Source: Clostridium aciditolerans
GTDB taxonomy: Bacteria; Bacillota; Clostridia; Clostridiales; Clostridiaceae
Reading direction: 5' to 3'
Length of the DNA stretch: 64,000 nt
Assembly (NCBI RefSeq): GCF_016316925.1
Contig: NZ_JAEEGB010000037.1
Location: 85,044 to 149,043, forward strand
Below are positions 53,269-63,101 of the stretch, piece after piece. Made by a program: the position numbers and the translations under genes. Below the pieces are notes generated by a model. That model ran no database searches. It saw nothing but the letters and a program-made list of their open reading frames with translations, and was not told the origin of the DNA. Every line of letters starts with the position of its first letter. Within the stretch, counting starts at the first letter, position 1.

Positions 53269-53872
53269 GAATAATTCCCTCCTTTGAGTCTAATATCTTG
53301 TCTTTAACTCTATCAACTCTGCATCTTTCAGCAACAATTATGCTATGTATTTTTTTTACTGCCTCTTCAACAGTATCATTAACAACGGCATAATTGTATT
53401 TAGAAACGTAATTTATTTCTTTATATGCAGATTTAAATCTAGTCATAAGAGATTCAGGTGTTTCAGATGCCCTATTTATTATTCTGTTCTTAAGTTCTTC
53501 CATTGAAGGAGGAAGTATAAATATAAATACTCCTTCTGGATAGCTTTCTTTTACTTTTAAAGCTCCTTGAATATCTATTTCTAATATTACATCTCTACCA
53601 TTTTCAATAGCTTTTAAAGCATTTGACTTCGGTGTTCCATAATAATTGCCATAAACTTCAGCATATTCTAAAAAATCATCGTAATCTATTCTTTTCTTAA
53701 ATTCCTCTTTAGTTAAAAAGTAATAATTGGCACCATCTACTTCTCCCGCTCTAGGCTGTCTTGTAGTAGCTGAAACTGAAATCCAAAAATCATTTTCTTC
53801 CAGTAAAGCCTTACAAATGGTGCCCTTACCAGCGCCAGAAGGGCCGGATATTACGATTAAAAGTCCTTTCAT
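53249..53872 (-). CDS. gmk: Guanylate kinase
   Basis: Phosphorylates GMP to GDP. The P-loop is SGPSGAGKGTICKALL near residue 9, followed by SATTRQPRAGEVDGANYYF and the EIDIQGALKVK segment. The 207 residues are standard. The start overlaps the remA stop by one base. Confidence 0.98.
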   Translation of the reverse strand: MKGLLIVISGPSGAGKGTICKALLEENDFWISVSATTRQPRAGEVDGANYYFLTKEEFKKRIDYDDFLEYAEVYGNYYGTPKSNALKAIENGRDVILEIDIQGALKVKESYPEGVFIFILPPSMEELKNRIINRASETPESLMTRFKSAYKEINYVSKYNYAVVNDTVEEAVKKIHSIIVAERCRVDRVKDKILDSKEGIIHEQLYD

Positions 53873-54144
53873 TATTCATCAACCTCATTAGCTTCTTCTT
53901 CTTCTTTAGAGGATAATCTGTGTGCCACTGTTTCTGGCTGTACTGCTGAAAGTATAACATGATCACTATCTGTAATTATTACAGCTCTTGTTCTTCTTCC
54001 ATAAGTAGCATCTATAAGCATCCCTCTATCTCTAGCTTCTTGAATTATTCTTTTAATTGGAGCAGATTCTGGGCTAACTATAGCAACTAATCTATTTGCT
54101 GACACAATATTACCAAAGCCTATGTTTATTAATTTTATACTCAT
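53872..54144 (-). CDS. remA: RemA/DUF370 family DNA-binding regulator
   Basis: In B. subtilis RemA is a ring-forming DNA-binding protein that activates extracellular matrix and osmoprotection genes. The sequence ([20 protein letters not shown], then [20 protein letters not shown]) is strongly conserved. The 90 residues fit. It lies between yicC and gmk, its constant position in Firmicutes; the targets here are unknown. Confidence 0.95.
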   Translation of the reverse strand: MSIKLINIGFGNIVSANRLVAIVSPESAPIKRIIQEARDRGMLIDATYGRRTRAVIITDSDHVILSAVQPETVAHRLSSKEEEEANEVDE

Positions 54145-54161
54145 ACATTTCCTCCTAATTG

Positions 54162-55040
54162 TTATTCAATGTTTTGAATTTGTTCTCTAATTTTTTCTAT
54201 CTCATTTTTTATATTTAAAACAGAGTTAGTTATTTCTAAATCATTTGCCTTTGAACCAATAGTGTTGGTTTCCCTGTTCATTTCTTGTAATATAAAATCA
54301 AGTTTTCTTCCTATAGGTTCATCTAAATTAAAAGTCTCTCTTAGTTGTACTAAATGACTATTTAGTCTAACAATTTCTTCATCAATGCATGCTTTATCAC
54401 CAAATATAGCAACTTCCATAGCTATTCTGTTTTCATCTACTTGGTAATCTTGAAGCAATTCCTTTAGTCTCTCGTTAAGCTTTTCTTTATATTCACATAC
54501 TACAAAGGGAGACCTTTTCTCTATTTTATCCAAAGATTGCTTAATATAGTCACACTTTGATAGTATATCTTTTTTAAGTTTCAATCCTTCTTTTTCTCTC
54601 ATTTCTACTAATAAATTTATAGCTTCTTTAAGAGGATTAGAAAGAATTCCCCATATACTTTCCATATCTTCTTCTTCCTGCTTTAATATTATTACATCTG
54701 GGAATTTAGCAATAAGAGATATAGATAGTCCTTCCTTTATGTCATACTTATCTTTTATTTTTTTTAAACACTCAACATAACTATCAGCTAAATTTTCATC
54801 AAGAACTGCTTTTACACCAAGCTTTTCCTGTTTGTTTTGAGTAATAAAAACGTCAACTTTTCCTCTGCTTATTTTCTCTAAAACTGTCTTTCTAATTCTA
54901 TCTTCAAAGGATAGAAAACTTTTAGGCATTTTTATATTTAAATCACAATATCTATGATTTACGCTTTTTATTTCTACTACAAAGCTGCGCCCATCTTGTT
55001 CTACACTTCCCCTTCCAAAGCCGGTCATACTTTTTATCAT
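54162..55040 (-). CDS. yicC: YicC/YloC family endoribonuclease
   Basis: Member of the YicC family, shown in E. coli and B. subtilis to act on RNA. It opens [18 protein letters not shown] and ends with [19 protein letters not shown] and a helical tail, both diagnostic. The 292 residues are standard. It starts the yicC-remA-gmk-rpoZ run, and the upstream region is AT-rich with no repeat. Confidence 0.95.
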   Translation of the reverse strand: MIKSMTGFGRGSVEQDGRSFVVEIKSVNHRYCDLNIKMPKSFLSFEDRIRKTVLEKISRGKVDVFITQNKQEKLGVKAVLDENLADSYVECLKKIKDKYDIKEGLSISLIAKFPDVIILKQEEEDMESIWGILSNPLKEAINLLVEMREKEGLKLKKDILSKCDYIKQSLDKIEKRSPFVVCEYKEKLNERLKELLQDYQVDENRIAMEVAIFGDKACIDEEIVRLNSHLVQLRETFNLDEPIGRKLDFILQEMNRETNTIGSKANDLEITNSVLNIKNEIEKIREQIQNIE

Positions 55041-55235
55041 TATATTTCATCCTTCCGTCTTTCCTTGCTAATTCATACTAATTATACATAAATATTAATA
55101 ATAATTGCAAGATAAATTTATATTTCATCAAATTTCATATATATTATTATTAAATTTAGCAAATTATGTAGTTTAACTCCCCTATTTATTAAAAAAGATT
55201 ATATCACAAAATATTTTCTATATATAAATATATGC

Positions 55236-56225
55236 TTATATATTATACAATCCCTTTTCAAAAATTTCTTTAATCTCTTCTTTATTACTTGTCATTCCTA
55301 GCGCAAGCATTAACTTAATTCTAGCCTTTTGGCCTGGAAGGTTATCTCCAAATATTACTCCAAGATTTCTTAATTCTTTTCCTCCACCATTATATCCATA
55401 AGTGTCTAAAACTCTTCCTTCAAAACATCTTGAAACTAATACCACTATTATTCCTTTATTCAAAGCCCTTTTGATTCCATCTACCATCTTAGGTGGTATG
55501 TTACCTCTTCCCATTCCTTCAATTATAATACCTTTATCTCCCTGGTCAATGCAAAAATCTATAAATCTTGAGTCCATTCCTGAAACACACTTTATAAGAC
55601 TTACCTTAGCTTCAACTATATTAGTATCTATATGGTGTCTTGTTAGATTATCTCTATAAAAAATAACCTGATTGTTATCCACTATTCCTAAAGGTCCAAA
55701 ACCTGGGCTTTTAAAAGCACTTAAACTCATAGAATTAGCCTTAGTTACCTCTGAGGCTGAATTCAGCTCTCCATTCATACATACTAAGACTCCTTTTCCA
55801 CGAGCTTCTTCTGAAATAGCAGTACATGTCGCTGCTGATAAATTTGCTGGACCATCATATCCAAGCTCTGAACTACTTCTCATAGCACCTGTAACTACAA
55901 CCGGTTTATCATTTTGTATTGTTAAATCTAGAAGATACGCCGTTTCCTCTAATGAATCTGTGCCATGAGTTACTACTACACCATCTATATCTTCTCTATC
56001 TAATAAATCCTTTACATATTTTGATAATTTCATCATATCATTAGGAGTTACAAATGGACTTGGTACATTAGAAAAATTATATGACTCTATATATGCATAA
56101 TTTTCAATACCTGTTACCATAGCAACTATCTCTTCACCACTAAGGCTTGGTACTGCTGCTTGAACTCTCGGATCTACCTTCATTGATATCGTCCCACCAT
56201 TAAAAACTATAGCAACTTTTTTCAT
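55236..56225 (-). CDS. L-asparaginase
   Basis: Hydrolyses asparagine to aspartate and ammonia. The nucleophile threonine lies in FNGGTISM near residue 12; the second catalytic motif VVTHGTDSLEETAY lies near 83, followed by GAMRSSSELGYDGPANL. The 329 residues fit bacterial asparaginases. No signal peptide is seen, so it is probably cytoplasmic. AGGAGG, eight bases before the ATG, is the downstream boundary of the short repeat copy E. Confidence 0.93.
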   Translation of the reverse strand: MKKVAIVFNGGTISMKVDPRVQAAVPSLSGEEIVAMVTGIENYAYIESYNFSNVPSPFVTPNDMMKLSKYVKDLLDREDIDGVVVTHGTDSLEETAYLLDLTIQNDKPVVVTGAMRSSSELGYDGPANLSAATCTAISEEARGKGVLVCMNGELNSASEVTKANSMSLSAFKSPGFGPLGIVDNNQVIFYRDNLTRHHIDTNIVEAKVSLIKCVSGMDSRFIDFCIDQGDKGIIIEGMGRGNIPPKMVDGIKRALNKGIIVVLVSRCFEGRVLDTYGYNGGGKELRNLGVIFGDNLPGQKARIKLMLALGMTSNKEEIKEIFEKGLYNI

Positions 56226-56233
56226 GAAAAATT

Positions 56234-56323
56234 CCTCCTTTTAGTCAGAACACTGAGTAGTTTAACCTACTCGCTTCCGCTCGCAAACTACTCGTTAAAG
56301 TCCATTTAGGACTTTAACCTCCT
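56234..56323 (-). repeat. Short (90-bp) Shine-Dalgarno-bounded repeat, copy E (before asparaginase)
   Basis: Bounded by AGGAGG at 56318-56323 and AGGAGG at 56234-56239. It keeps the first hairpin and the right end (GACTAAAAGGAGG) of the long form, but only one long-range stem, GAGTAGTTT/AAACTACTC. That stem differs from GGGTAACTT/AAGTTACCC in the long copies at paired positions. Second hairpin and TTCCC hairpin are absent. Confidence 0.9.
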
Positions 56324-56342
56324 TAAAATCTCTTACCTTTCT

Positions 56343-56371
56343 ATTATAATCTAATGATGATCATTTTTCAT
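56343..56371 (-). promoter_or_regulatory. Candidate promoter of the asparaginase gene
   Basis: ATGAAA (56366-56371) and TATAAT (56343-56348) are 17 bases apart on the minus strand. The transcript would start about 13 bases before repeat copy E. Confidence 0.5.
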
Positions 56372-56619
56372 GATTTTTATTATAATTTATTAATTTTGTT
56401 CAGATTTACTCTATTAATTGATATAATATTAATTCTACAATATTAATTTTCTTATAAATAGAAAATATATAAAAATTTTTTAATAAAGTGGATATTATAT
56501 AGTATGCATTTTAGTCATATTTTTATCTTATATAGAAGTACTAGGCCGAAAGTTGACTTCTCCATATAGTGTTTCAAACTAAAAAATTGATTTACACAAA
56601 GAATAATAAACTAACATCT
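56372..56619. other. AT-rich intergenic region between spoIVA and the asparaginase gene
   Basis: No gene or strong structure is visible here. It separates the spoIVA terminator from the asparaginase promoter. Confidence 0.5.
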
Positions 56620-56655
56620 ATAAAGCCTGTGAACTTTAAAGTTCACAGGCTTTAT
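56620..56655 (-). terminator. Terminator of spoIVA
   Basis: A perfect 36-bp palindrome with arms ATAAAGCCTGTGAACTTT (56620-56637) and its complement (56638-56655), 15 bases past the spoIVA stop. Confidence 0.82.
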
Positions 56656-56669
56656 ACATTATATTTAAA

Positions 56670-58148
56670 TTATAATATAATACAGATTAAGCCTCCATTA
56701 CCTTCGTTAATTATCTTTTGAAGAGTTCTCTGTATTTTTACCTGTACATCCTCAGGCATCTTGTATAACTTATTTTGCAACCCTTCTTTAACAAGTATCT
56801 CCAAAGATTTACCAAACATGTTACTCTGCCATATTTTAGAAGGATCATTTTCAAACTGTTCTAGTAGAGACTTAACCATCTCTTCACTTTCTCTTTCCGT
56901 TCCCATTATAGGTGAAACTTCAGTTTCTATATCTGCCCTTATAAAATGAAGAGAAGGAGCACTAGCTTTTAATTTTATACCTGTTCTATTTCCTTGCTTT
57001 ACTATTTCAGGCTCTTCTAGTTTCATTTCAGTAAGCTGAGGTGCTACTAAGCCATACCCAGTCTCTCTTACATCCCTTAAAGCTTCTGCTACCTTATCGT
57101 ATTCAACTTTTGCTCTATGCATTTGTTTAACTGCCTCAAGTAAATCACTTTCTCCACCTAGTTCACTTCCACAAACTTCACTTAATATTCTATAGAACAT
57201 ATCTTCTTTTGGTTTTAAATTTATCCTTGCAGTACCTTCACCCATATTAATTTCCTTAATATTAGACACACCTAAGAATTCAACATCAACAAATCCTTCT
57301 AATGATTTACTTATATCTCTAACTTTAAATATGTTTTTACACATATCTTTTACTAAATCTATAAAGTCTATCTTTAGCCAGTGTGACGCTTCTAGCCTTT
57401 CTATCCACTCAGGCATATCAATATTTATTTCTTTTATAGGGAATTCTTTAAGTACTCTCTGGAACACATTGGTTATATCATCCTCTTTCATATTAAGTAC
57501 GTCCATCGTTTGAACGGGAACATCATATTTCTCCTCAAGTTCTCTTTTTAGATTCATAGTTTCTGGATTATAAGGCTGTCCAGAGTTTAGTACTATTATA
57601 AAAGGTTTGTTGATTGCTTTTAACTCATTTACAACTCTTTCTTCAGCCTCCACATATTCTTCTCTACTTATGTCAGTAATTGAACCATCTGTAGTTACTA
57701 CTAAACCTATTGTTGAATGTTCATTTATAACCTTCTTTGTCCCAATTTCTGCCGCTTCTTCAAAAGGTATTTCATAGTCATACCAAGGTGTAGTTACCAT
57801 TTTAGCGTTTTCGCCTTCCATATAGCCTAATGCATCTTTAACAATGTAACCTACACAATCTACCATTCTTACCTTAAATTTAGTATTCTCATTCAGACTT
57901 ATTTCTATAGCTTCATTAGGTACAAATTTAGGCTCTGTTGTATGAATAGATTTCCCTGATGCACTTTGTGGTAGCTCATCTTTTGCTCTTTGTTTCTTAT
58001 AGTTATTTTCAATATTAGGTATTACCATAAGCTCCATAAATCTCTTTATAAAAGTAGACTTTCCCGTTCTTACAGGACCTACCACCCCAACATAAATGTC
58101 ACCTTGAGTTCTTTCTGCAATATCTTTGTATATATCAAAGTTCTCCAA
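56670..58148 (-). CDS. spoIVA: Stage IV sporulation protein A (spore coat ATPase)
   Basis: SpoIVA polymerises with ATP on the forespore surface as the basement layer of the coat, anchored by SpoVM. The N-terminal Walker A is GPVRTGKSTFIKRFMEL near residue 24, followed by MVDCVGYIVKDALGYMEGE and the TDGSITDISREEYVEAEERV segment. The C-terminus ends GGLICIIL. The 492 residues are standard. The start is TTG behind a GGGGGG run. Its partner spoVM is at 39.7 kb. A sigma-E promoter is expected, but I could not define one. Confidence 0.97.
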   Translation of the reverse strand: MENFDIYKDIAERTQGDIYVGVVGPVRTGKSTFIKRFMELMVIPNIENNYKKQRAKDELPQSASGKSIHTTEPKFVPNEAIEISLNENTKFKVRMVDCVGYIVKDALGYMEGENAKMVTTPWYDYEIPFEEAAEIGTKKVINEHSTIGLVVTTDGSITDISREEYVEAEERVVNELKAINKPFIIVLNSGQPYNPETMNLKRELEEKYDVPVQTMDVLNMKEDDITNVFQRVLKEFPIKEINIDMPEWIERLEASHWLKIDFIDLVKDMCKNIFKVRDISKSLEGFVDVEFLGVSNIKEINMGEGTARINLKPKEDMFYRILSEVCGSELGGESDLLEAVKQMHRAKVEYDKVAEALRDVRETGYGLVAPQLTEMKLEEPEIVKQGNRTGIKLKASAPSLHFIRADIETEVSPIMGTERESEEMVKSLLEQFENDPSKIWQSNMFGKSLEILVKEGLQNKLYKMPEDVQVKIQRTLQKIINEGNGGLICIIL

Positions 58149-58240
58149 AATATTCCCCCCAGTAATCTAATATTAACAGTATATATATATTTGATATTGA
58201 CAGACAATATTACTAAAATAAAATAAAAATTTAAAAGAAC

Positions 58241-58273
58241 CTTTGATAACACTCTTAGAGTGATTAATCAAAG
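58241..58273 (-). terminator. Hairpin terminator of gpsA
   Basis: CTTTGAT and ATCAAAG form an outer stem, with CACTCTTAGAGTG forming an inner one, 11 bases past the gpsA stop. Confidence 0.65.
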
Positions 58274-58284
58274 ATTCTTTATCA

Positions 58285-59283
58285 TTAGTATACTTCGTAT
58301 TTTTTATCTCTTGTCATAAGCTCATGGACTCCATACTTTGGATCTTTACCTTCAAATAATACTTTATACAAAGCATCAGTAATAGGCATTGAAACTTTCA
58401 ATTTTTCTTTTAACTCATAAAAAGCTTTACAAGCTTTTATACCTTCTACTACCATTCCAATTTCTTCTGTGGCCTCCATAGCAGTGGCCCCTCTACCAAT
58501 TAATATTCCTGCTCTCCTATTTCTACTATGCATACTAGTACAAGTAACAATTAAGTCTCCCATACCAGTAAGTCCGGCGAAGGTCTCTTTATTGCCACCG
58601 AGTTTTGTCCCTATTCTTATTATTTCACTCATTCCTCTTGTCATAAGAGCAGCCTTTGTGTTATCTCCATATCCAATACCATCTGACACTCCAGCAGCAA
58701 GAGCAATAATATTTTTAACTGCCCCTCCTATTTCTACTCCTGTTATGTCTTCGTTAGCATAAATTCTGAATTTATTTGTCATAAATAAATCCTGAACTTT
58801 TTCCGCATATTCCATATTCTCTGAAGTTACTACAACAGTAGTTGGTATATCCTGCGCAACTTCTTCTGCGTGACTTGGACCTGATAGAATAACTATGGGG
58901 TTTTTAGGCAATTCTTCTTTAATAACTTGCGAAAGTCTTTTTTCACTTTCTTCTTCTATTCCTTTGGCTATGCTTACTATTATCTGATTGTTTGTTATAA
59001 ACTTTTCAGCCTGCCTACACACCTCTCTTATGGCATGTGATGGAACAGACAGCACAATATAATCGCTGTCTGTAATGGCATCACCCATATTTTCAAAGGC
59101 CTCTACTCCAAAAGGAATTACTGTACCGTGTAAATATTTTATATTTTCTCTTTTTACATTAATATCATTTATTACGTCTTTTTTTCTATCCCAAATTTTA
59201 ACCTGAATTCCTTTCTTAGCGAGCATCACAGCTAGAGCTGTTCCAAAGCTCCCCCCACCTAAAAAAGTAACTCCTGAACCCAT
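58285..59283 (-). CDS. gpsA: Glycerol-3-phosphate dehydrogenase (NAD(P)+)
   Basis: Makes sn-glycerol 3-phosphate for phospholipid synthesis. The NAD-binding motif [15 protein letters not shown] lies near residue 7, [10 protein letters not shown] near 135 and the substrate region [20 protein letters not shown] near 187. The 332 residues are normal. Its ribosome binding site lies in the last codons of der (GAAAGGAAGGAA). The der-gpsA-spoIVA order matches B. subtilis. Confidence 0.97.
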   Translation of the reverse strand: MGSGVTFLGGGSFGTALAVMLAKKGIQVKIWDRKKDVINDINVKRENIKYLHGTVIPFGVEAFENMGDAITDSDYIVLSVPSHAIREVCRQAEKFITNNQIIVSIAKGIEEESEKRLSQVIKEELPKNPIVILSGPSHAEEVAQDIPTTVVVTSENMEYAEKVQDLFMTNKFRIYANEDITGVEIGGAVKNIIALAAGVSDGIGYGDNTKAALMTRGMSEIIRIGTKLGGNKETFAGLTGMGDLIVTCTSMHSRNRRAGILIGRGATAMEATEEIGMVVEGIKACKAFYELKEKLKVSMPITDALYKVLFEGKDPKYGVHELMTRDKKYEVY

Positions 59284-59285
59284 AA

Positions 59286-60602
59286 CTATTCCTTCCTTTC
59301 TCTAAACTCCAACTTTATACCTGTTCCTGTAAACTCAAAGTTTTGTCTTAATTGATTTTCTAAATATCTTTCATAAGAAAAATGAATACAAGATTGATCA
59401 TTTACAAAGAACACAAAAGTAGGCGGTTTTACACCAGTCTGAGTCACATAGTAAATTTTAAGTCTTTTAGTTCCCATAATCGGTGGTTCTTTCATCATTA
59501 CCGCTTTGCTTATTACATCATTTAACACACCTGTTTTTATTCTTTTTGTATAGCTTTCATAACATTCTTTAACAGTTTCAAGTACCTTATGTACTCTCTG
59601 ACCTGTAAGTGCAGATATAAATAAATATGTTGCATAAGGCATAAAAGATAGGTTTGTTTTAATCATATTTTTAAATTCGTTCATTGTATTAGTATCTTTT
59701 TCTACAAGATCCCATTTGTTCACAATTACCATTATAGCCTTACTCATCTCATGTGCATATCCGATAATTTTCTCATCCTGCTCAGTTATACCTTCAGTAG
59801 CATCAAGCATTAAAATACATACATCCGCTCTTTCAATAGCTGTATAAGTTCTTATAACACTATATCTTTCTATTTCTTCTTTAACCTTGCTTTTTCTTCT
59901 AAGACCAGCTGTATCTACAAGTATAAACTTTCCTTCTTCTGTTTCTAGGTAACTATCAATAGCATCTCTAGTAGTTCCAGGGATATCACTTACAATAACT
60001 CTTTCTTCTCCTAAAAGTTTATTTATAAGTGATGATTTCCCAACATTAGGCTTTCCTACAAAAGCTATTCTTACATATTCATCTTCTTCCTCTTCCAGTG
60101 AAGCCTCATCAAAATTCTCAACTACTCTATCCAGCATATCACCAAGCCCTAATCCTTGTGATGCAGATATAGTTATTGGTTCTCCTATTCCTAGATTATA
60201 AAATTCATATGCATTATCTTCTTCTTTTAGACTATCTACTTTATTTACAACAAGTACTATTGGTTTTTTACTTTTTCTCAGCATTTGTGCTACTTCTCTA
60301 TCTGCCGCTGTAAGCCCTTCCTTACCATCTACTATAAACACTATTACATCTGCAGTTTCTATAGCTATTTGTGCTTGCCTGCGCATTTGTGATATTATAA
60401 TATCGCTGCTTTCTGGCTCTATACCACCAGTATCGATAATTGTAAAGCTATGTCTAAGCCATTCAGCTTGAGCATATACTCTATCCCTTGTTACCCCCGG
60501 AGTATCCTCTACTATAGATATTCTATGACCTGCCAATTTATTAAATAATGTAGATTTTCCTACATTAGGCCTTCCTACTATTGCTACTATTGGTTTTCCC
60601 AT
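59286..60602 (-). CDS. der: Ribosome biogenesis GTPase Der (EngA)
   Basis: Double GTPase required for 50S assembly. Two G domains are visible: [14 protein letters not shown] near residue 9 and [14 protein letters not shown] near 183, with [23 protein letters not shown] and NKWDL. A C-terminal KH-like domain follows. The 438 residues are standard. GAGGAGG precedes the ATG. It lies between the PDZ-radical SAM gene and gpsA, close enough for one operon. Confidence 0.98.
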   Translation of the reverse strand: MGKPIVAIVGRPNVGKSTLFNKLAGHRISIVEDTPGVTRDRVYAQAEWLRHSFTIIDTGGIEPESSDIIISQMRRQAQIAIETADVIVFIVDGKEGLTAADREVAQMLRKSKKPIVLVVNKVDSLKEEDNAYEFYNLGIGEPITISASQGLGLGDMLDRVVENFDEASLEEEEDEYVRIAFVGKPNVGKSSLINKLLGEERVIVSDIPGTTRDAIDSYLETEEGKFILVDTAGLRRKSKVKEEIERYSVIRTYTAIERADVCILMLDATEGITEQDEKIIGYAHEMSKAIMVIVNKWDLVEKDTNTMNEFKNMIKTNLSFMPYATYLFISALTGQRVHKVLETVKECYESYTKRIKTGVLNDVISKAVMMKEPPIMGTKRLKIYYVTQTGVKPPTFVFFVNDQSCIHFSYERYLENQLRQNFEFTGTGIKLEFRERKE

Positions 60603-60605
60603 TTT

Positions 60606-61940
60606 TTATACCTCCTCATGGTGTTTATTTATTATGCTTATTAAATCTTCTCCAGTATAATCACATACTAATATTTCTCTATTTAAAGCTTTTCCTAAAC
60701 CTTCGACAGTAATGTCATCTAAAAATATTTTTTCTGTATCTGCGGCTAATTCATATCCTTTTCTCAGCATGCAATCTGGAATTATAATATGTTTTCCTAT
60801 CTCTTTATTTTTCAATTGTTCAATTATATCACTACCTGTTATAAGTCCTGCCACAGTTATAGTTTCACCAAAAAAATTATTAATTATCTTTATAACATCT
60901 ATTTTTATCTTAGAATTAGCTTTCATTATAATATCTGCAGCATTTACAATTTCATTGTAGGCAAGTTCTCCTGTTACCATTGTAAATGATCCTTTTATGT
61001 TTTCTTTTAAATCTGAAACAGAATCTTTAATATTGTTTCTGAAAAGTCTTATTACTCCTACACCATCTTCTAGCTGCTTAAAGCCATTATAAAAATCTGT
61101 AGATGGAATTTCTCCTTGTGCTACAACATAAAACTCATCAGACATTCTTACAAAAGGGCTTCCTATTTCTTTTATATATTTTTGCTGCAGTTTTGCTACT
61201 ATATCTAATTGTCTTTCAGCAGTTTCTTTACTATATAAATCTAGCTTATGCAGTCCCTCTCTAAATTTGGTTACACCAACAGGTACTACAGCTAAATTTT
61301 CTACAGTAGGATATAATTTGTATAAATCTTCAATAGTTTTTTCTAATTCAATTCCGTCATTTATTCCTGGACATAAAACAATTTGACAATTTATTTCTAT
61401 GCCTGCACTAGTCATTCTCTTTAGTCTGTCATATACATTTCCAGCAAATCTATTATTAAGCATCTTAATTCTAAGTTCTGGATTAGTAGTGTGAACTGAA
61501 ACATTTATAGGACTTATTCTATATTTTATTATCCTATCAATATCATCTTCACTCATATTAGTCAGAGTTACAAAATTTCCTTGAAGAAATGCAAGTCTTG
61601 AATCATCATCCTTAAAATAAAGTGTCTCCCTCATACCTTTAGGCAGCTGATCGATAAAGCAGAAAATACATTTATTATGACAACTCTGTGGCTTATCTAA
61701 TATAGCATCTTTAAATTGTACACCTAAGTCTTCATCATATTCTTTTTCTATTTCAAGTTCCCAAATTTCCCCATTCTTCTTTTGTATTTCAACTGTAACA
61801 TATTCATCACAAATTAAATATTTATAATCAATAATATCTTTAACTGGCTCACCATTGATACTTATCAAACAGTCTCCAATTTCTATTTCCATCTCTTCAG
61901 CAATACTTCCCGGCTTTATTACTGCAATTTCATTTTTCAT
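60606..61940 (-). CDS. DUF512 PDZ-radical SAM protein
   Basis: A conserved clostridial protein of unknown reaction. An N-terminal PDZ-like region (PGSIAEEMEIEIGDCLISIN) is followed by a cluster motif CHNKCIFCFIDQLP near residue 87, and SVHTTNPELRIKMLNN near 150. The C-terminal half is DUF512. The 444 residues fit. It lies directly upstream of der, its usual place. The pairing with a ribosome assembly GTPase hints at an RNA or ribosome role, but this is inference. Confidence 0.9.
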   Translation of the reverse strand: MKNEIAVIKPGSIAEEMEIEIGDCLISINGEPVKDIIDYKYLICDEYVTVEIQKKNGEIWELEIEKEYDEDLGVQFKDAILDKPQSCHNKCIFCFIDQLPKGMRETLYFKDDDSRLAFLQGNFVTLTNMSEDDIDRIIKYRISPINVSVHTTNPELRIKMLNNRFAGNVYDRLKRMTSAGIEINCQIVLCPGINDGIELEKTIEDLYKLYPTVENLAVVPVGVTKFREGLHKLDLYSKETAERQLDIVAKLQQKYIKEIGSPFVRMSDEFYVVAQGEIPSTDFYNGFKQLEDGVGVIRLFRNNIKDSVSDLKENIKGSFTMVTGELAYNEIVNAADIIMKANSKIKIDVIKIINNFFGETITVAGLITGSDIIEQLKNKEIGKHIIIPDCMLRKGYELAADTEKIFLDDITVEGLGKALNREILVCDYTGEDLISIINKHHEEV

Positions 61941-61971
61941 ATATTCAACCCCTTTAATAATAAGCAGTAAC

Positions 61972-62034
61972 CAGTGGACAAATTTTAGCTGTTAATTGTC
62001 GACTGATGTTATATTACATTTAGTAATATTACCT
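61972..62034. repeat. Two imperfect hairpins between pit and the DUF512 gene
   Basis: CAGTGGACAA-ATT at 61972 pairs imperfectly with AATTGTCGACTG ending at 62005. Next to it, GTTATATTAC pairs with GTAATATTAC (one mismatch) to 62034. They look like remnants of small repeats or leader structures. Confidence 0.35.
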
Positions 62035-62063
62035 TAATATGCTTATTTAGTCAATGCATAATA

Positions 62064-62094
62064 AAAAACCCTTCTAAGAAACAGAAGAGTTTTT
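62064..62094 (-). terminator. Terminator of the DUF47-pit operon
   Basis: On the minus strand AAAAACTCTTCT pairs with AGAAGGGTTTTT (one G-U) around a 7-base loop, followed by TTATTATG. It lies 9 bases past the pit stop. Confidence 0.85.
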
Positions 62095-62102
62095 GTTATA
62101 AA

Positions 62103-63101
62103 TTATATTAAATTTAAAATAAGAAAAGTTGCACCTGCTACTAATCCTGATATTGGTATTGTGAGAACCCATGCCGTTACGATTTCTCTAGCAACAGCCC
62201 ATCTTACCGCTGAAAGTCTTTTCGATGCACCAACTCCCATTATTGAACCAGTAATTATGTGAGTTGTACTTACTGGCGCATTAAACATTGTTGCACTGAA
62301 AATTACTGCTGATGCTCCCATTTCCGCCGTAAATCCATTAACTGGAGCAATCTTAGCCATCCTTGATCCCATTGTCTTAATTATCTTCTTTCCGCCAAGG
62401 CTTGTTCCTAATGCCATAGCCAAAGCGCAAGAAAACTTAACCCAATTCGGCACAGCAAATTCAGGTATCATTCCAGCACTAACAAGTGCCATTGTAATAA
62501 TACCCATAGATTTTTGAGCATCATTCCCACCATGATTTAAAGCTATAGTCATAGCTGAAAGTATTTGAGCTTTTGAGAAAATTTTTGAAACCGTTGCTGG
62601 CCTTGTATTTCTTAACATAAAATTTATAATGTTCATAAGTACAAATCCTATAAAGAAACCTATTACCGGTGATAATACAAGCCATAATATAACCTTTGTA
62701 AACAAGCTACTCCAATTAACAACAGCAACTGAATGATTTGCTACTATAGCTGAACCAACTAATCCTCCAATAAGTGCATGCGAGGAGCTACTTGGAATTC
62801 CAAAATACCATGTGATTAAGTTCCATATTATTGCTCCGAGTAGCGCTGCTATTATAAGTTTCAAAGTTATATGGTCAGCATGTACAATTCCACTTCCTAT
62901 AGTTTTAGCAACCTTTACATTCATGAATGCACCTACAAAGTTCATTACTGCAGACATGATTACAGCTTGCTTTAATGTTAATACTCTAGTTGATACAGAA
63001 CATGCTATAGCGTTAGCACTGTCGTGAAAACCATTAATAAAATCAAAAGCCAATGCTACTACAACTATAACAGCAGTTACAATAATAGTACTACTAAGCA
63101 T
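62103..63101 (-). CDS. pit: Low-affinity inorganic phosphate transporter (PiT family)
   Basis: Sodium- or proton-coupled phosphate transporter. The two PiT signatures are FDFINGFHDSANAIA near residue 20 and ALNHGGNDAQKSMGI near 187. About nine or ten membrane helices are visible across 332 residues. It overlaps the upstream DUF47 gene by eight bases and ends in a terminator, a common two-gene phosphate unit. Confidence 0.96.
   Translation of the reverse strand: MLSSTIIVTAVIVVVALAFDFINGFHDSANAIACSVSTRVLTLKQAVIMSAVMNFVGAFMNVKVAKTIGSGIVHADHITLKLIIAALLGAIIWNLITWYFGIPSSSSHALIGGLVGSAIVANHSVAVVNWSSLFTKVILWLVLSPVIGFFIGFVLMNIINFMLRNTRPATVSKIFSKAQILSAMTIALNHGGNDAQKSMGIITMALVSAGMIPEFAVPNWVKFSCALAMALGTSLGGKKIIKTMGSRMAKIAPVNGFTAEMGASAVIFSATMFNAPVSTTHIITGSIMGVGASKRLSAVRWAVAREIVTAWVLTIPISGLVAGATFLILNLI

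Noticed and set aside
13463-56323. Five repeats considered as a CRISPR or tandem array
   Set aside because: They are dispersed by thousands of bases, each with unrelated flanks and always before a gene; there are no spacers or cas genes.
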